A stretch of 64,000 nt of DNA from Bostrychus sinensis (Eukaryota; Chordata; Actinopteri; Gobiiformes; Eleotridae). The notes beneath the pieces are model-generated. The model was given only the letters and a program-made list of their open reading frames with translations, was not told where the DNA came from and ran no database searches. The position numbers and the translations under genes were made by a program. Where the stretch lies: the NCBI GenBank assembly GCA_020698575.1, contig CM036243.1, positions 21,898,403-21,962,402 of the forward strand. The letters are read 5' to 3'. Of the stretch, positions 48,401 to 61,250 are shown in pieces (the stretch's first letter is position 1; each line of letters opens with the position of its first letter).

Positions 48401-51400
48401 CTAACCTGCCCTCTCATTCACTTTAAGGCAAAATTTAGCCCCGCCTTCTGCGTCCCTGACTCTACCTCTCACACTCTGTCTTTTTGCACTAACTCTCATA
48501 CACACACACAAAAGCATAAACAAAAGCCACATGAACACAGCTTTAATTGCAGTGCCCCAGTCGTATTACACATTAATCACACTATAATTGTGTGATTTCA
48601 ACACTTTTACATTTTCTAGCTGCTTTTCTTTTCAAATTCAGGTGTTTTAAATTCCTCTCTTTGTCTCTTCTTTCTGTTTTTCAAATCTCGCTGCATAAAC
48701 TGCATCTAATTCATGACATTTTTCATGCATCAATCCATTTTCATCTCGCACCTGCCTTCACTGTCTTTCCACTCTTTTCTCTCTCTCTCTCTTCCTTCTG
48801 CTCCTCTTCACATCCTGCTCTTGACCCCCTCCTACTTCCCCTCTCCCAGTTTTCGTGTGTCCTGGCTCACTGCTCAGCATCCAGCCGGCTTCATCTCTCC
48901 TGGAGGCAGAGCATCAGTCGGGGGCGTGGTGTAAGGACCCTCTACAGGCAGGCGACCGGCTCTATGTGATGCCCTGGACACCGTACAGGACAGAAGTGCT
49001 GTATGAGTACGCCTCGTGGGACGACTACCGACAGAATAGGGTCACCACCACATATAAGTGAGTCATACAAATATACTGTTCAGCAGGGCTAATTATTGGG
49101 TTGTAACTAGAGCTAAGCAATACCATTTAAAATCAGTAAATAATGAGGATGGAAATTAGCCTTGACTATAATCCTGCGTATATTCATGTATGTTAATTAA
49201 TATGTGTTGTCCCTTTAATAAATAAATACAAATAAGTTGGTAACACATAGGAATAACTCTCCACTATTAAGCAGTAATAAAGCAAAAAATATTGTCATAA
49301 ATAAATAGTTTATAGATACTTTGTTGACATGTTTATAATTTTGCATTGACTTATATGAGCTTAATTTTCCAGACTGCAACATTAATAATAATGATTTTAA
49401 CTCAATGGTGTTTATTTCCGTTTAAGTAATTCTTTGCAAATAATAAACTGACTGGTTACAGATCCTTAACTAATACTTAATTAATACTTTATAGTGTGAG
49501 TTATTCTACCACTGTTTTTGTACATTTAACTGTACATTTGTACATTGCCTAAAAGTAGAAAATGTTTCAAATTGATATATGCAGAAGGAGTAGGCATAGT
49601 TTATGCTTATTTAAATCATTAATGTGAAAAATTCTATTGTAGCGAGTAGGATTAAATGGATGAGAGGTTCTCAGTGTCATTTTTGATAATCATAATTATG
49701 ACACAGACCTCACTGTCACTGTCACTGACATACTGTATGTATGTCTTCAGGCTGCCGAGCCGAGTGGATGGTACAGGTTTTGTGGTGTACGACGGTGCTG
49801 TGTTTTACAACAAGGAGCGAACACGAAACCTGGTCAAGTATGACCTCCGGACACGCATCAAGAGTGGTGAGGCAGTAGTGGTCAATGCCAACTACCATGA
49901 CACCTCTCCGTACCGCTGGGGAGGGAAGTCCGACATTGATCTGGCTGTGGATGAAAATGGCCTTTGGGTGATCTATTCTACTGAAGCCAATAATGGACGC
50001 ATTGTGGTCAGCCAGGTAGGAAGAAAGAAAACAGATGAATGGTGTTGATAAGAAAAAAAATAGTACTTGAATTGAGCTCTTGTGCTTTTTTACAGGTGAA
50101 CCCATACACGCTTCGCTTTGAGGGGACATGGGCCACTGGCTTCGACAAACGCGGGGCGAGCAATGCCTTTATGGCTTGTGGTGTGTTGTATGCGGTCCGT
50201 TCCGTCTTCCAGGACGATGAGGGGCAGGCTGAGGGACGTGTTGGCAGTGATATGGTGGTTTATGCCTACGACACCAGCCGAGGACAAGAGCTCCCTGTCC
50301 AAATACCTTTCCCCAATCCGTATCAGTACATCTCTTCCATAGACTACAACCCTCGAGACAACCAACTTTATGTCTGGAATAACTATTATGTGCTTCGATA
50401 TCCGCTGCAGTTCACACCACCACCGCCCACAAAAGGTTGGTTCAACAGTAGAGCATGCAATAAATGAGACTTTATTAGATATTAGTCTTTTCAATCTTTT
50501 TCAAGCTTTAAATATTTTTAAATCTTTATTAAAAACCCATTTGTTTGCACTGGCTTTTAACACAAGCTGAGCTGGACATTTGATTGCTATTATTATGTAT
50601 TTAATTGTTTTATTTAATTTTATCATTGTGTGCTTTTAGTGTATTAACGTGCTTGTTTTACTTGTTTTATTTATTATTTATTCAAGTATTGCACTTTGTT
50701 GGCATGTGAAGCACTTTGGGCAGCGATTGTTGTTGTAAATGTGCTGTACAGATAAACTTGACCTTGACCTTGACCTTGACCTTTTAACATGCAAGCAAAA
50801 GTTTTTTTCCTTGCATGGAAAATGCAAAAAGGAGTTTAAATGTACGTTTTGCATATTCAGCATAAAGCACTTTTGTCATTTATGTTTTTGTTGGCTTTAG
50901 AGACACATTGTAAACTGAAGCTTGTCATTTTGTCTAAGTATCCTTTGTTCATTCAGGCCCTCTGTCCTCGCTGATGACCACAGTTCGCTCCTACACCACC
51001 ACCGTGTCTCTGACTCCTGTGCAGCCCTCAGCGTCCCACCCAATCGGGGTCATTAACCGGGGGCCATTTGACCAGCGGCCTATCACTGCCATGGTCCCTC
51101 TGACTCCTCGCCCTCCTCTGCGTGTGCCCCTGGCTCCTGGGAGTCCCGGCCAGATCGGCGGGTGTGAGGGACGGGTGGCACGAGGGGTGCAGTGGCCCCC
51201 CACTCTGAAGGGAGAGACAGTGGAGAGGCCATGTCCCAAAGGCTCACTGGGTAAGGGCTATTTTGGATGGGGGAAAGTGTTGTTGTTTACATTGGATTTT
51301 CCTTTTTGACTTCCTTTGAAATGTACTTGTACTGTTTGAACTGGCTTTCAAAAGAGAGAAAAAAGATGGTACAGTGTTGACTGTGCAGCCAAATTCTCTC

Positions 51401-53043
51401 TCTGAGGAAAAGCTCGTACGTAGATAATGTTGTTAAGCCTGTGGTGCGTTTGCCTTTTTGTAATAATATATATTATAGACATGGGATAACACATGATACA
51501 CACAAAGCAAGACTTTTATGAATCTATAGAAAATTAAACATTATTGAAAATAAGATATTCACATTCATGAATTATATGTCCACAGTAATAAAAGAGACGA
51601 GACACAAATCCCACAAGATGAGATGGGACACAAAATCTCTCAAAGATAAAATAAATTATTGAAAAATGTTTTTTATTTTACTGGAAATCACAAAATGCTT
51701 AACTATTTAAGTGTATTTTAAAAATATAATCATCAATTATTTTATTATTTAAAGTACAGTCATATGTAAAAGTTTGGGCACCCATTTAAGGTTGCATAAT
51801 AATTTCTTTATGAAAAAAAATCACAGAGATATGTCATTCATTTTCTAGTGACATCTAAGTTCTAGTGTGTTTTCCTAACAACAGTTTTTAGTGTAGTAGT
51901 ATTTAGGTGTATGAAATTAAATGAAATATGAACAAAATGTCCACGCAAATATTTGGGCACCCTTATAAGTTTGCTGATTTGAATGCATGTAGCTTCTCAA
52001 AATACTAGAACACAAAACTTGTTAGATTAGTTAGTTAACTTTGAAGTTCATAGTCAGGTGCATTCAATAATGAGAAAAGGTATTTAAGGCGGTAATCAGG
52101 AAATGGAAGGACACAGGCAAAGTTGATGTTAAGCCCAGATGTGGCAGGCCAAGAAAAATACCAGAGAGACATAGGCAAGGAATGATGAGAATGGTTAAAG
52201 ACAACCCACAGATCACCTCCAAACACCTACAAGATCATCCTGCTGCAGATGGTGTTTCTGTAAAATTCAGTGCACTTTGCACACAGAACAGCTGTATGGG
52301 AGGGTGATGCCACAAACAGAGTTACTTGAGGTAGGCAAAAGCTCATTTAGACAAGCCAGATTAATTTTGAAATAATGTAGTGTGGACTGATGAGACAAAA
52401 ATTTTGTTATTTGGTCAAAACAAAAAGCACTATGCATGGCGACAGAAGAACACAGCATTCAAGGAAAAACACTTGCTGTCTGCTGTCAACTTTAGCAACC
52501 CCATGCTGTGGGGCTGTGTGGTAGTGAATTGGATTCCGCCCAATATTAACAGATTCTTGAAGACAATGTTCAAGCATCAGTCACAAAGATGAAGTTACAG
52601 CAGGTCCTGGTATTCCATCAAGACAATGACTCAAAACACAGCTGGAAACCCCCAAAGGCATTCATGTAGAGAAAGAAGTATAATGTCATGGAGTGGCCAT
52701 TGCAGTCCCCAGACTTGAATATCATTGAAAATCTATGGGTTGATTTAAAGAGGGATATCCATGCTCAGAAGCCATCAAACTGGCAACTGGAAATGTTTTG
52801 TAAGGAAAAATGGTCAAAAATACCTCCATCCAGAATTTAGACGCTTGTCAGAGCCAATAGGAGTCAGCTAAGCTAGAGGCTATTATTTTTGCAAAAGGAG
52901 GCTCAATTAAATATTAGTTTAATTTTTCTGTTGGGGTGCCCACAATTTTGCACCTGTCTAATATTATTATAATGTATATTGCATATTTTCTATTAATCCA
53001 ATAATCCTAATTTCACTAATGAAATATTGCTGTATCTATAAGG

Positions 53044-53095
<52 letters not shown>

Positions 53096-56000
53096 ATTAA
53101 GTTGCTGATCCAAATGCCCAACAACTTATAAATTAAAATAATTATACTTATCAGGTGTGCCCAAACTTTTACATATGACTGTATATGCTGTAATAGAACA
53201 TACCAACACTGCTAAATGTTTTTTCACAAACTCAACTGACTTCTCCCCTGTAAAAAGAGCAAACAAAAGCTGATCCAGAGTTATGAGACCAAATTTCTAG
53301 TGACATTTTAAGCTTGCAAGATCTTGTGGCATAAGATCTTGTCACACCCCTACAAATTATTACCGACGCTTATAATTTTGCATTGATTTACATGAACTTA
53401 TTAATCAAGAATTAAACATTAATAACAATGTTTATAACTCAGTGGTGTTTACTATTAGTAGTAATGCTTTGTAAATAATCAATTAGGTGCTTGCTAATCC
53501 TTGACTAATGCTTTTTAGTGTGAGCTATTCCGAAGAGTCACCAGAAAATTGTTTTTGTGGCTCTTAAAGGCTATCTCCATCCCTTTTGTTGGTCTCCGCA
53601 GGTATCGCCTCATATCAGTGCATGTTGTCCCCAGTGGGATGGAGCTCCAGAGGACCTGACCTTTCCAACTGCACCTCTCCCTGGGTCAGCCAAATCGCAC
53701 AGAAGGTTTGTTGCACATTCACAAACTTCATCAAACACACGTACTGTGCAAATGCCCCACAGCCACTCGACTGGCTTTTCTACCTTAAATGTCACAATAT
53801 TTGACATTATAAACACCCCCACCTTTGTGCAGATTAAGAGTGGAGAAAATGCAGCCAATATTGCTGGGGAGTTGGTGAACCTAACCCGGGGGCGGATCTA
53901 TGCAGGTGATGTCAGCATGTCTGTCAAACTAATTGAACAGCTATTGGACATCCTGGACTCTCAGCTACAGGCCTTAAGACCAGCCAATAAAGAATCAGCG
54001 GCCCGTAATTACAACAAGGTAAATGATGCTCTTGACCTTTTCCCCGAACCGTAGGCAGAAATGTCACTGTTGATGATTCTAACAATAAGTACTTTTCTTC
54101 TTTTCAGCTGCAGAAGAGGGAGCGCACATGCAGAGCTTATGTTCAGGTAAGCTATGAGAATCGATGAATAGATCCATACTAACATTTATTGTGGGAAAGT
54201 ATAAAATATTCTGTGTCTGTCTCAGGCGGTGGTTCAGACAGTCGATAATCTGCTTGGTCCCGAGGCTCTGATGTCCTGGGCCGATATGAGCAGTGCTGAC
54301 CAGTCACGCTCTGCTTCGCTGCTGTTAGATGCAGTAGAAAAAGGAGCATTTTTATTGGCCAACAACCTTTATGAAGGCCGGTTCAGTGACAGAGCGCCAA
54401 ATATTGGTAAATTTTTACTCTATTTTAGATTCTTTTTGTTTAAATGTTATGTGTTTACTGTGTATATTTTCTGTTTAAACAGATCTGGAGGTGTATGTAC
54501 TAAATACTGAGGCAGACATACAGGACATGACTTTTCCTCATTCATATGACAGTGATAGCATCCTACAGATATCAGCACTGGCCTTGCAGCAGTACAGCAA
54601 CAATGGTCTGTGATGATCTCTTTTATATTGTGCTAGTTTGTAACAAAAGTCAATATTTTGGGTTGCCTTGACAAAGTAACGGTTACTTGTAATTGTGCTG
54701 TCCCATTCAGGCCAGGTAAACTTGGTGCTTGCGCTCTATAAGAACTTGGGTGCTTTCCTGACAACCCAGAACTCCACTTTGCGAATGGGACTGGGCATGG
54801 GACAGGGCACAGATGTGAGGAGGCGGAGTCTGGTGGTCAACTCCCATGTCATCTCTGCTTCAGTGCACAGAGGCTCCAACAGGGTCTATCTCTCTGAGCC
54901 AGTCATCTTCACTCTGAGACACCTACAGGTTTGTCTTTCTCTTACTACTATATGACGATTCTGAAAGTATAAACAAAGTTTAAGAGACTGTTTGGCTATG
55001 AAAGACACTTTAATGTTTGTTTTTGTTTCTGTCTGAAGCTGGAGAATCACTTTGGTCCAAACTGTTCTTTCTGGAATGCGTCTGGGGCTTCAGGGGCGGG
55101 CAGGTGGTCAACGCAGGGCTGTCGCTTGTTGCACACCAATAACACACACACTACCTGTGCCTGCAACCACCTCTCCAGCTACGCTGTGCTTATGACATAC
55201 CAGCAGCCAGCTGTAAGTAACAGAGGACCAAAACAACACTTAATGTTATACACACTCAAATGGACAGATTTTGGGCTAAAAGGATAAATAATAATGTGAA
55301 TGTAACCGGCTGTATACCCACTTTTCTGTCTATCAGTCTGGGGTTGGTGTTGAGGAGCTCCTTGTCAGTGTGGTGTCCTGGGTGGGCATTTCTGTAGCAC
55401 TGGTGTGTTTGGCCAGTTGCCTTACCACCCTTTGCTGCCAGGGGGCGCCATGGCACACAGACCATAGCACCATCCACTGCAACCTGTGGGCCAACCTGCT
55501 GTTCACTGAACTGCTTTTTCTTGTTGGCGCTAACAAGGCCCAGTACACAGTGAGTATGAATGATGTACTGTTTCTTATGCTAGAGAACAGTAAAACAAGC
55601 ACTGAAAAAATCTGTCAGAAATTCTGTTAAGATCAAGTGTGTGTAATGTCATATGTTTTCTCTATAATACTAGATTCTGTGCTCCATCATTGCTGGCCTG
55701 CTGCACTTTTCGCTGCTTGCAGTGTTTTGCTGGCTATGTTTGGAGGCAGTGGAGCTGTACCTCTTACAGCGGGAAGTTTTTGAGGGAAGAAACTCTCGGA
55801 GGAAATATTTTTACCTGTGTGGCTACTCCATTCCTGGGCTGGTAGTGGCTGTGTCTGCGGCCATAGACTTCAGAGGCTACGGCTCTAAAACTGCGTAAGA
55901 CTTTGTTTATGTGAGTAACATGTTCTGCTTTGGTTTCTTGTACTTACAGCATTATTGTTTTATTCCTCACACAGATGCTGGCTGCAAACAGACAACTACT

Positions 56001-59000
56001 TCATTTGGAGCTTTCTAGGGCCTGTGGCTGTCATTATCACGGTGAGAGCTTTATTACAGAACAATAATAATTCTTTGACAAGCGTTTATATTGAAATTTT
56101 TTTACATTTGGTGTGTGATGCATATCCTTTTGTTCCCAGTTGAACCTGGTTGTCTTGGTAATGACCTTACATAAGATGCACAGTACGGCTGCACTGAAAC
56201 CAGACTCCAGTCGTCATGACAACCTGAGGTCAGTGCGCCATCTCATGCTGTTTAGTAGGCCATCTGATTAAGAAACAAAAAATTTGCTAAACATCAATGT
56301 ATTAAAAACACAAAGAAATTCTAAAAACAGCTTAGCGTTACACAGATTGTTTTATGTACCATCCTCTCATTCACCTCCAAGTGTGAGATAGAGCTATAAA
56401 AAGACAACCATTAGAACAGACTTTTTCTGCAATAAGAAAAAAATTTTCAAGATACTTCTGGATTGATTGGATTGGTTAAATATAACATAACATAAATGGC
56501 TTCTTAATCATACACAGAAATGCATACTGTTGCTCACACATGCATCGACTTTGTGAATGTATTGTACAATAATGGGACAACCCAGAGAATGTAAAATAAT
56601 TATTTTCACACACAATTTATCACTTCATGTAGTTACTCATTTTCTATTTTAAGTTAGCTCATGAGTGCATTTGATAAATCTGTGTTCGTATGCTAGACAT
56701 GGACATTAGTCATATGGCCTCACGCTGTCTCTGACGTTGTGTCCTCTCTCTCGGTCTCCTCTCAGGGCTTGGGCAGTTGGCTCCCTGACTCTGCTCTTTC
56801 TGCAGAGCGTCACTTGGTCCTCAGGGCTCATGTTCCTGTCCGCTCCATCTTTGTTATTGGCTTACCTCTTTTCTTCCCTCAACACGGCCCAGGCTCTCCT
56901 CATCACCATTTTGCACTGCACTCTTGCTCGGAAGGTCAGCCCCCTTGTGGCCACTCATGCCTTTGTTTGACTTACATTTGTGACACTGTACGTTACACAT
57001 CTCATTGTCATGTGCAGGGTCAAAAGGACTATGGCCGATGCCTGCGTCTGTCCCAGTGCTGCGTCCCTTCGTCCACCAGCTCTCCAGACTCAGTCAAAGG
57101 CAGCGCTCTGAGATCCAACAGCCGCTACACTAGCAGCCAGAGCCGGAGAGCCACTGCTAACAGACAGGTCTGTTACAACACACTGCACGTCTTCTTTTGT
57201 TCTCCAGCTCATTGCCTGAGTCAGATTTGACCTTGGAAAAAATATTTCTATTTCAGAGCCGCATAAGGAGGATGTGGAACGACACTGTTCGCAGACAGAC
57301 TGAATCGTCTTTTATTGCAGCGGATGTTAACAACACCCCTACTCTTAACCGTGGTACAGACGTTTGTTTGTTTTTTCTTTAATCAGAATGTCCTTGTTCT
57401 CATTTCCAATGGTAAAATATATTTTCATATTTGACTTTATTCTAGCTGCATTGGGAAACCATTTCCTCACTAACCCAGTGCTGCAGACCCATGCTGGGGC
57501 TTCTCCCTATGACACAATGCTGGCCCAAGGATACAACCAACCTTTCACCTCCACAGGTAACTCTTGGATACATAGCTACTTTCAGACCTTTGCTTTTTAT
57601 GTGGTGGGAACAACATTAAATTAACTTTATACTGTGACATGCTTGGAGAAATATGTTTTACATTATTCAAATGTTTATTCGCTGTAGATTCATTGGGCTT
57701 TAGGATATTTTTTGTGTCTTTGTACTGTTTGCATGGATGGACACTATTTATGTATTAGTGCATTAATGTATGCTGTTTGTATGTAGTACTGTATGTATGT
57801 TTGTCTGTTATGCTGTCTTTGGCTGTTTTGACACTTGCCTTCTCTGTCCCTCTGTTTTTACACGGACCACTAGGAACCTTCAGAAACAAACCGAGTATGA
57901 GCTCTCTCTTATTGTGCTCATTCAACCGATCATTGAGCACCACATCCTTGACTTTCTAGATAGTAATCGTACATAGACCATAAACATAATGCATCCACTC
58001 CATGAGGCAATAACCCAAACATTTCATCAAAGAATACTCTAATTGTTCACATTTTCAGCAGGCACATAAATCCCTATCTCTGCTCATTCATTCATGAATC
58101 ATTAATGCATAGCGCAGTGTGTTTGTGCCCATGTTTCTGATGGCTTTGTTTTGATGTCTTTTTTCCAACAGAGGGCAGTGTGTCCCAGAGCCAGGAATCC
58201 TGTGGTTTGGACAGTATGTGTCTCAATGGTGGCTACACTCCCAACACTTTCACCCTACATGGTTTAGGGACGACCCCAGGGTCCCGAGCCGGAGTGGTGG
58301 GAAGCACTGACCTTCTAAGAGAGGGTGGAGTGGGGATTGGTGCAGACGACATCTCTCCTGGCCTTCTGACCCCCCATGGGGCATCAGACCTGAACAGCGG
58401 GACAGGAATGCGGCGTAACCTGTCAGATGCAGCAGCCCTAGAGAAGATGATCATCTCAGAGCTGGTCCAGAGCAACCTGCGACCGTCAGTTCCGATGCCA
58501 GTTCCTCCAGAGCGATATGGGAGCTTAGCCAGGCCTCACCATGATCGGGCCACTGTCACTCACACAGCTACTCTGACCCGACATGCTCCGCCCCCACAGG
58601 ACGGCTGGGCTTCCACCATCCAGCCAACCACACGCCCAAATGCACAAGAGGGATGGACAAGGCACCCAACACAAGACCAGGACCCTGTCCCACCTGCTCG
58701 AACTACACAAGATCTCATCACAGCACCACGTGTTCAAGACAGCTGGTCACATCCCCGCATCCCAGTAGAGGCTGACAAAGAGGACAGATCTCAGCTGCAA
58801 GGGACTTTGGGCCGCCGGGGACTGCCGGACAAGCAGCTGGTGCGGCCCCCTGAAGTCCAGGCCCGGCCATATTCTACCCTCAGCCGCACACCTGGCACAC
58901 TGTCCCGCCATCGCACCGGAGTGGAATCTAGTAGTGGGACAGATCGCGAGAGGGATCGGGAGCGTTATCGAGATCGTCCCCTGCCGCCTCCTCCTCCCCC

Positions 59001-60099
59001 GCCACCCCAAGAGTCTGAGCCTCTTTACAAAGCTCTGGAGGAGCCACTGCTCATGAAGCAGAGAGAGGTGGGGGTAGAATCATGGAGAGCCCCTGACCGG
59101 GACAAGGACGAAACATTTCTCTTAAAACGAGATGGGATGGTGGAGGAGTGGAGAGGAGCAGCAGAGCGGAGGCGAGATGAGTCGTTCAGCTCTCAGAAAA
59201 GCATGGAGGACATGAGTGACTGGGGCTCTGCAGTCAACAGGGGGCGAGAGGAGCGCGATGGCAGGATGGAGGTGTGGCGAGGTGGAACAGACATGGAGCA
59301 GGAAGAGACATTTATAACTCAGAAAAAAGAGTTTGGTATTGATGCTTGGAGAGGTGGCATAGACAGGGAGAAAGAAGAAGCTTTCTTAAAAGAAAGAGAT
59401 GGTTGGAGGGGAGGGATAGAGCGGGACGGTGAGATACAGAAGGATCGGGCGCTGGATGTTTGGAGGGGGGGAGTGGACATTGACCAAGAGGACTCTTTCT
59501 TGTTTGAGGGCAAAGACAGTGGTGCAGATGGGAGAAAACGGGGCAGAGGGTCACTGCGATACCATGGCGAAAGAGAAGACTCAGAAGGCAGTTTTACTTT
59601 GCCTTTGACCCCTGACCTTGACCTTGATGCTGACTCCTCTCCAATCTATGCCCGAGATTCGAACCCATCACCTCTGTACCCAGGGGACAGACGTAGCCCT
59701 CCACTCAGCATCTTCCCACGGAGCTCTCCTCCAACCAATATCTTTGTTCCTAGAGATGCTAACTCGCCACCTAACAACCTGTATTCACGCCACTCCCCAC
59801 AGGTGTACAGCCGCAGCAGCTCTCCTCCACGCTTCTACACACGCACCTCACCCCCGACCATGACGTATCCCGACAGCAGCCCTGAAGGTCAAGAGGAGCT
59901 AAGTCCCACTGGACAGCCACAGAGACCCGCTCTGGAGCTTCCCTACAGCTTGGGACGCCCCCCTCTGGGACCACGTCCCAATCACCTTCAGACCTTCTAC
60001 CAGCCTCCTCCTCTGGCTTCAAATGGAGACGCAGTGTACACTTCAGAGCCCACCTCCGAAGGAGAGGATGGACAAATGCAGCGGGTGACGAGCCTGTGA
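43878..60099 (+). CDS. adgrl1: Latrophilin-1 (adhesion G protein-coupled receptor L1), complete, 24 coding exons
   Basis: Presynaptic adhesion GPCR that binds teneurins and FLRTs. Exons: 43878-43947, 44963-45179, 45716-45825, 47272-47286, 48850-49057, 49751-50015, 50096-50435, 50957-51250, 53602-53705, 53833-54018, 54108-54146, 54226-54406, 54483-54605, 54711-54928, 55039-55212, 55337-55549, 55674-55894, 55975-56041, 56140-56228, 56766-56934, 57018-57167, 57257-57353, 57446-57556, 58172-60099. All phases agree: 1862 residues. Domains: signal peptide 1-24, lectin about 35-130 (ELACEGYPIELRCPG), olfactomedin about 140-400, hormone-binding and GAIN, GPS (cleavage HL|S at 835/836), seven helices about 855-1100, long tail ending VTSL (PDZ ligand). 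Human is about 1474 residues; the excess is tail. The extracellular part is far better conserved than the helices. It could be either teleost duplicate. Confidence 0.95.
45462..45490. repeat. (TG)n microsatellite
   Basis: Uninterrupted tg dinucleotides within the adgrl1 intron after coding exon 2. Confidence 0.95.
46643..46676 (+). other. G-quadruplex-capable run in an adgrl1 intron
   Basis: Four or more runs of at least four G separated by one or two bases (ggggcggggt, then ggggggggttgggggact) on the transcribed-sense strand. It lies between coding exon 3 and the microexon. Confidence 0.75.
47272..47286 (+). CDS. adgrl1: 15-nt microexon of adgrl1 (KVDQK insert)
   Basis: AAGTGGACCAAAAAG flanked by an acceptor (gcttgagtag) and donor (gtaaag). 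Spliced in phase 1 it changes ...VPY-IFVCPG to ...VPY-KVDQK-VFVCPG. Mammalian latrophilins have the matching optional insert KVEQK between the lectin and olfactomedin domains. A UGC triplet lies between the pyrimidine tract and the AG, as in microexons driven by the neuronal factor SRRM4. Confidence 0.9.
50475..50785 (+). mobile_element. 3' end of a truncated LINE in an adgrl1 intron
   Basis: Encodes LFNLFQALNIFKSLLKTHLF then ALAF, the end of a fish L2-type LINE protein. A T-rich 3' UTR (agcactttgggcagcg) follows, then a tail of four TTGACC units at about 50758-50781. Confidence 0.7.
51757..53181 (+). mobile_element. Tc1-like transposon in an adgrl1 intron, degenerate
   Basis: The ends CAGTCATATGTAAAAGTTTG (51757) and the complement ending CATATGACTG (53181) are each bounded by TA. 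The plus-strand transposase remnant at 52380-52592 reads MWTDETKILLFGQNKKHYAW, then AFKEKHLLSAV and NPMLWGC, the first catalytic region. Later sequence (gtccccagacttgaatatca) corresponds to the final catalytic block but in a different, interrupted frame. A TA microsatellite lies at about 53047-53091. It is the third distinct Tc1 family in the window with both ends present. Confidence 0.9.
57874..57959 (+). CDS. adgrl1: Candidate alternative C-terminal exon of adgrl1
   Basis: Between the last two coding exons. A pyrimidine-rich stretch ends in ACTAG at 57873. Joining 57556 to 57874 keeps phase 1 and gives 28 residues starting GTFRNKPSMSSLLL and ending TTSLTF before a TAG at 57957-57959. If used it would replace the final 639-residue exon, removing the repeats and the VTSL PDZ ligand. 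Latrophilins have variable C-termini, but I cannot confirm this exon from memory. Confidence 0.45.
59068..59520 (+). repeat. adgrl1: Imperfect protein-level tandem repeat in the adgrl1 tail
   Basis: About seven units of 17-25 residues with the pattern [E/D]xWRGGxDxxxEExFLxxK. Examples are VESWRAPDRDKDETFL, VEEWRGAAERRRDESF, MEVWRGGTDMEQEETFI, IDAWRGGIDREKEEAFL and LDVWRGGVDIDQEDSFL. All lie within the single last coding exon, downstream of the conserved LYKALEEPLL motif. Confidence 0.88.
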
Positions 60100-61250
60100 C
60101 TAGGGCGGTGGTGATCAGGGCATAGAAACCAGGCAGGAGGAAGAACATGGAAAAATAATCAAATTATGACATAAATTTATCAGGAAAATGACTGTGTTGT
60201 GCATAGACTATACATAAAGGTAAACAGATCAGCTATCACACAAAAAAACATTGATTTTCTAGCAAGTGGAGGTTATGGTAGTTAATTGAAGGAAGCTAGG
60301 AAGTATTTAAATATTAAATTTATCTAATTAATTAAATACATCTGCATGATATACAGAAGTACGATACGTATGATACCTGTTTTAATGAGCCACAATTAAA
60401 AACCCTTTTGAGATAATGAATCAAATAGCCAACTGATGTTTATCATTATGTACAGCCTATGCTTTAGTGCAATGAAAAATCTGACATTGATTTTGATGGC
60501 TCCTTCCTGCTTCTATCTCCTGATCACCACGAGACTTCCCCTGTTTCATGTTTAGTTACTTTTTTAAGACTGTGATCCATGTTGAACTCTCCCAAGTCCT
60601 CTCTCTATTCCTTACACCCTGCTGTGTCTTCCCATCTCATTGGTGCTTTCTTCTAGCTCATCATTGTCTAAGTTTCCACTGGCTCATTGGCTGGGTGTTG
60701 CCCTTCCCTGTAGCAAGCAAACAGTGTGTCAAAGAAGCACTTGTGTGTTGCCAAAAAATCCTTTCAAAGAACATGTGCATGACTTTTTAGTGGCTTTACC
60801 TGGCTACATACTGTAGGAAGGAAGTGCTCAAGTGTGCCAGTGAGCATGATGTGTGAGAGCGAAAGAACAAGTGACTGTGTGTAAATACATCATTCTTGTA
60901 TAATTAATGTATCACAGTGAAGCATTTTATCAATATAAAAGGGGGACTCTTATACTCCCCCTGCTACTGATTTTGAACTCTTTCGACCAATCCCATTTCA
61001 CGACAAGGCCAAAAACCTTTGCCTCCTTCTGCCACAGACTTTTGGTGATGGAACCTGTTGCCATGGAGTTTGTCATAGCAACTGAACTTTTGACTCCAAA
61101 GCCAATCATATTATAAACCTCAAAACTTTTCTGCAACAACCCTTCGATCCCTGTAAATATTGGCCTCAAGTGTTCTGATTGTCTTGTATTGCTATTGAAG
61201 TTCAAGTAAACATGTGAAATAAATGTTTCTTTCTGGTTTTGTGGATGCAA
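60100..61250 (+). other. adgrl1: adgrl1 3' UTR
   Basis: Non-coding after the TGA at 60097-60099. AATAAA at 61218-61223 is a likely polyadenylation signal, giving a 3' UTR of about 1.1 kb. Confidence 0.5.

Noticed and set aside
59771..60148. 125-codon minus-strand frame at the end of adgrl1
   Set aside because: Antisense of the coding tail exon.
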